From assembly GCA_023384315.1 (NCBI GenBank), contig JAHDWY010000023.1, positions 1 to 5,585 of the forward strand: a stretch of DNA of 5,585 nt, written 5' to 3'. This document shows positions 5,491 through 5,585 of the stretch, piece after piece. This DNA is from Candidatus Hydrogenedentota bacterium (lineage in GTDB: Bacteria; Hydrogenedentota; Hydrogenedentia; Hydrogenedentales; SLHB01). A program made the translations under genes and the position numbers. The notes under the pieces are model-generated. The model was not told the DNA's origin. It worked only from the letters and a program-made list of their open reading frames with translations, and made no database searches. Positions within the stretch are counted from its first letter, which is position 1. Each line of letters starts with the position of its first letter.

Positions 5491-5585
5491 CCCCCCCCGG
5501 GGGGGATCGGGCACAAGTGGAAAGAACCGGGCCCCCCGGAACCCCAAAAAAAACACCATGGGGGGCAAACAAAAAAAACAATAGG
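5491..5585. other. Homopolymer-rich end of window, probably low-quality sequence
   Basis: After about 38 ordinary bases beyond the groEL stop, the sequence turns into homopolymer runs: eight C then seven G (5491-5505), several runs of four to six C or G, and two runs of eight A. This composition is unlike the rest of the window and has no codon structure. It looks like a decayed read tail at a contig end, so no groEL terminator can be assigned here. Confidence 0.6.

Noticed and set aside
5491..5505. C8G7 tract as a groEL terminator
   Set aside because: It leaves no room for a loop, has no T tract, and lies in sequence that looks unreliable.
1..5585. CRISPR array, transposon ends, tRNA or rRNA genes
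   Set aside because: No regularly spaced repeats, transposase-like frames, paired terminal repeats, or tRNA/rRNA-like motifs were seen.

Overview
This 5.6 kb window of moderately GC-rich bacterial DNA looks like a fragment of an environmental genome from a Planctomycetota/Hydrogenedentota/PVC-type Gram-negative. That placement is an inference. It rests on exported BNR-type beta-propeller and redoxin-like proteins, a thioredoxin lipoprotein, and a CIRCE-controlled groEL with a Gly-Met-rich tail. No marker in the window fixes the phylum.

Layout. (1) At 1-514 on the minus strand lies the N-terminal 171 codons of a membrane acyl-CoA/fatty-acid desaturase, cut by the window edge. (2) At 515-777 is a divergent intergenic region rich in inverted repeats, including two oppositely oriented AGTATACA sites. 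(3) At 778-2103 (+) is an exported BNR_4-type beta-propeller protein related to polysaccharide-lyase-like proteins. It most likely starts at a TTG codon behind a strong ribosome binding site. (4) At 2294-3613 (+) is a two-gene thiol-redox unit: an exported redoxin-like protein, then, three bases after its stop codon and in the same frame, a TlpA/ResA-like thioredoxin lipoprotein. A hairpin follows the second gene. (5) At 3692-5452 (+) is groEL, with a sigma70-type promoter, a perfect CIRCE operator and a good ribosome binding site, but no groES beside it. (6) The last ~95 bases consist of homopolymer runs that look like degraded sequence at a contig end.

Functionally the window joins lipid desaturation, extracellular glycan handling, periplasmic thiol chemistry and heat-shock folding. 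Only the two thioredoxin-fold genes form an evident operon. I see no CRISPR array, transposon, tRNA or rRNA, and no clear new multi-gene system. The most distinctive points are the intact lyase-like His/His/Tyr/Arg set in the propeller, the redoxin whose CxxC second cysteine is serine while a cysteine sits near its C terminus, the in-frame tandem redox genes, and the palindromic divergent control region.
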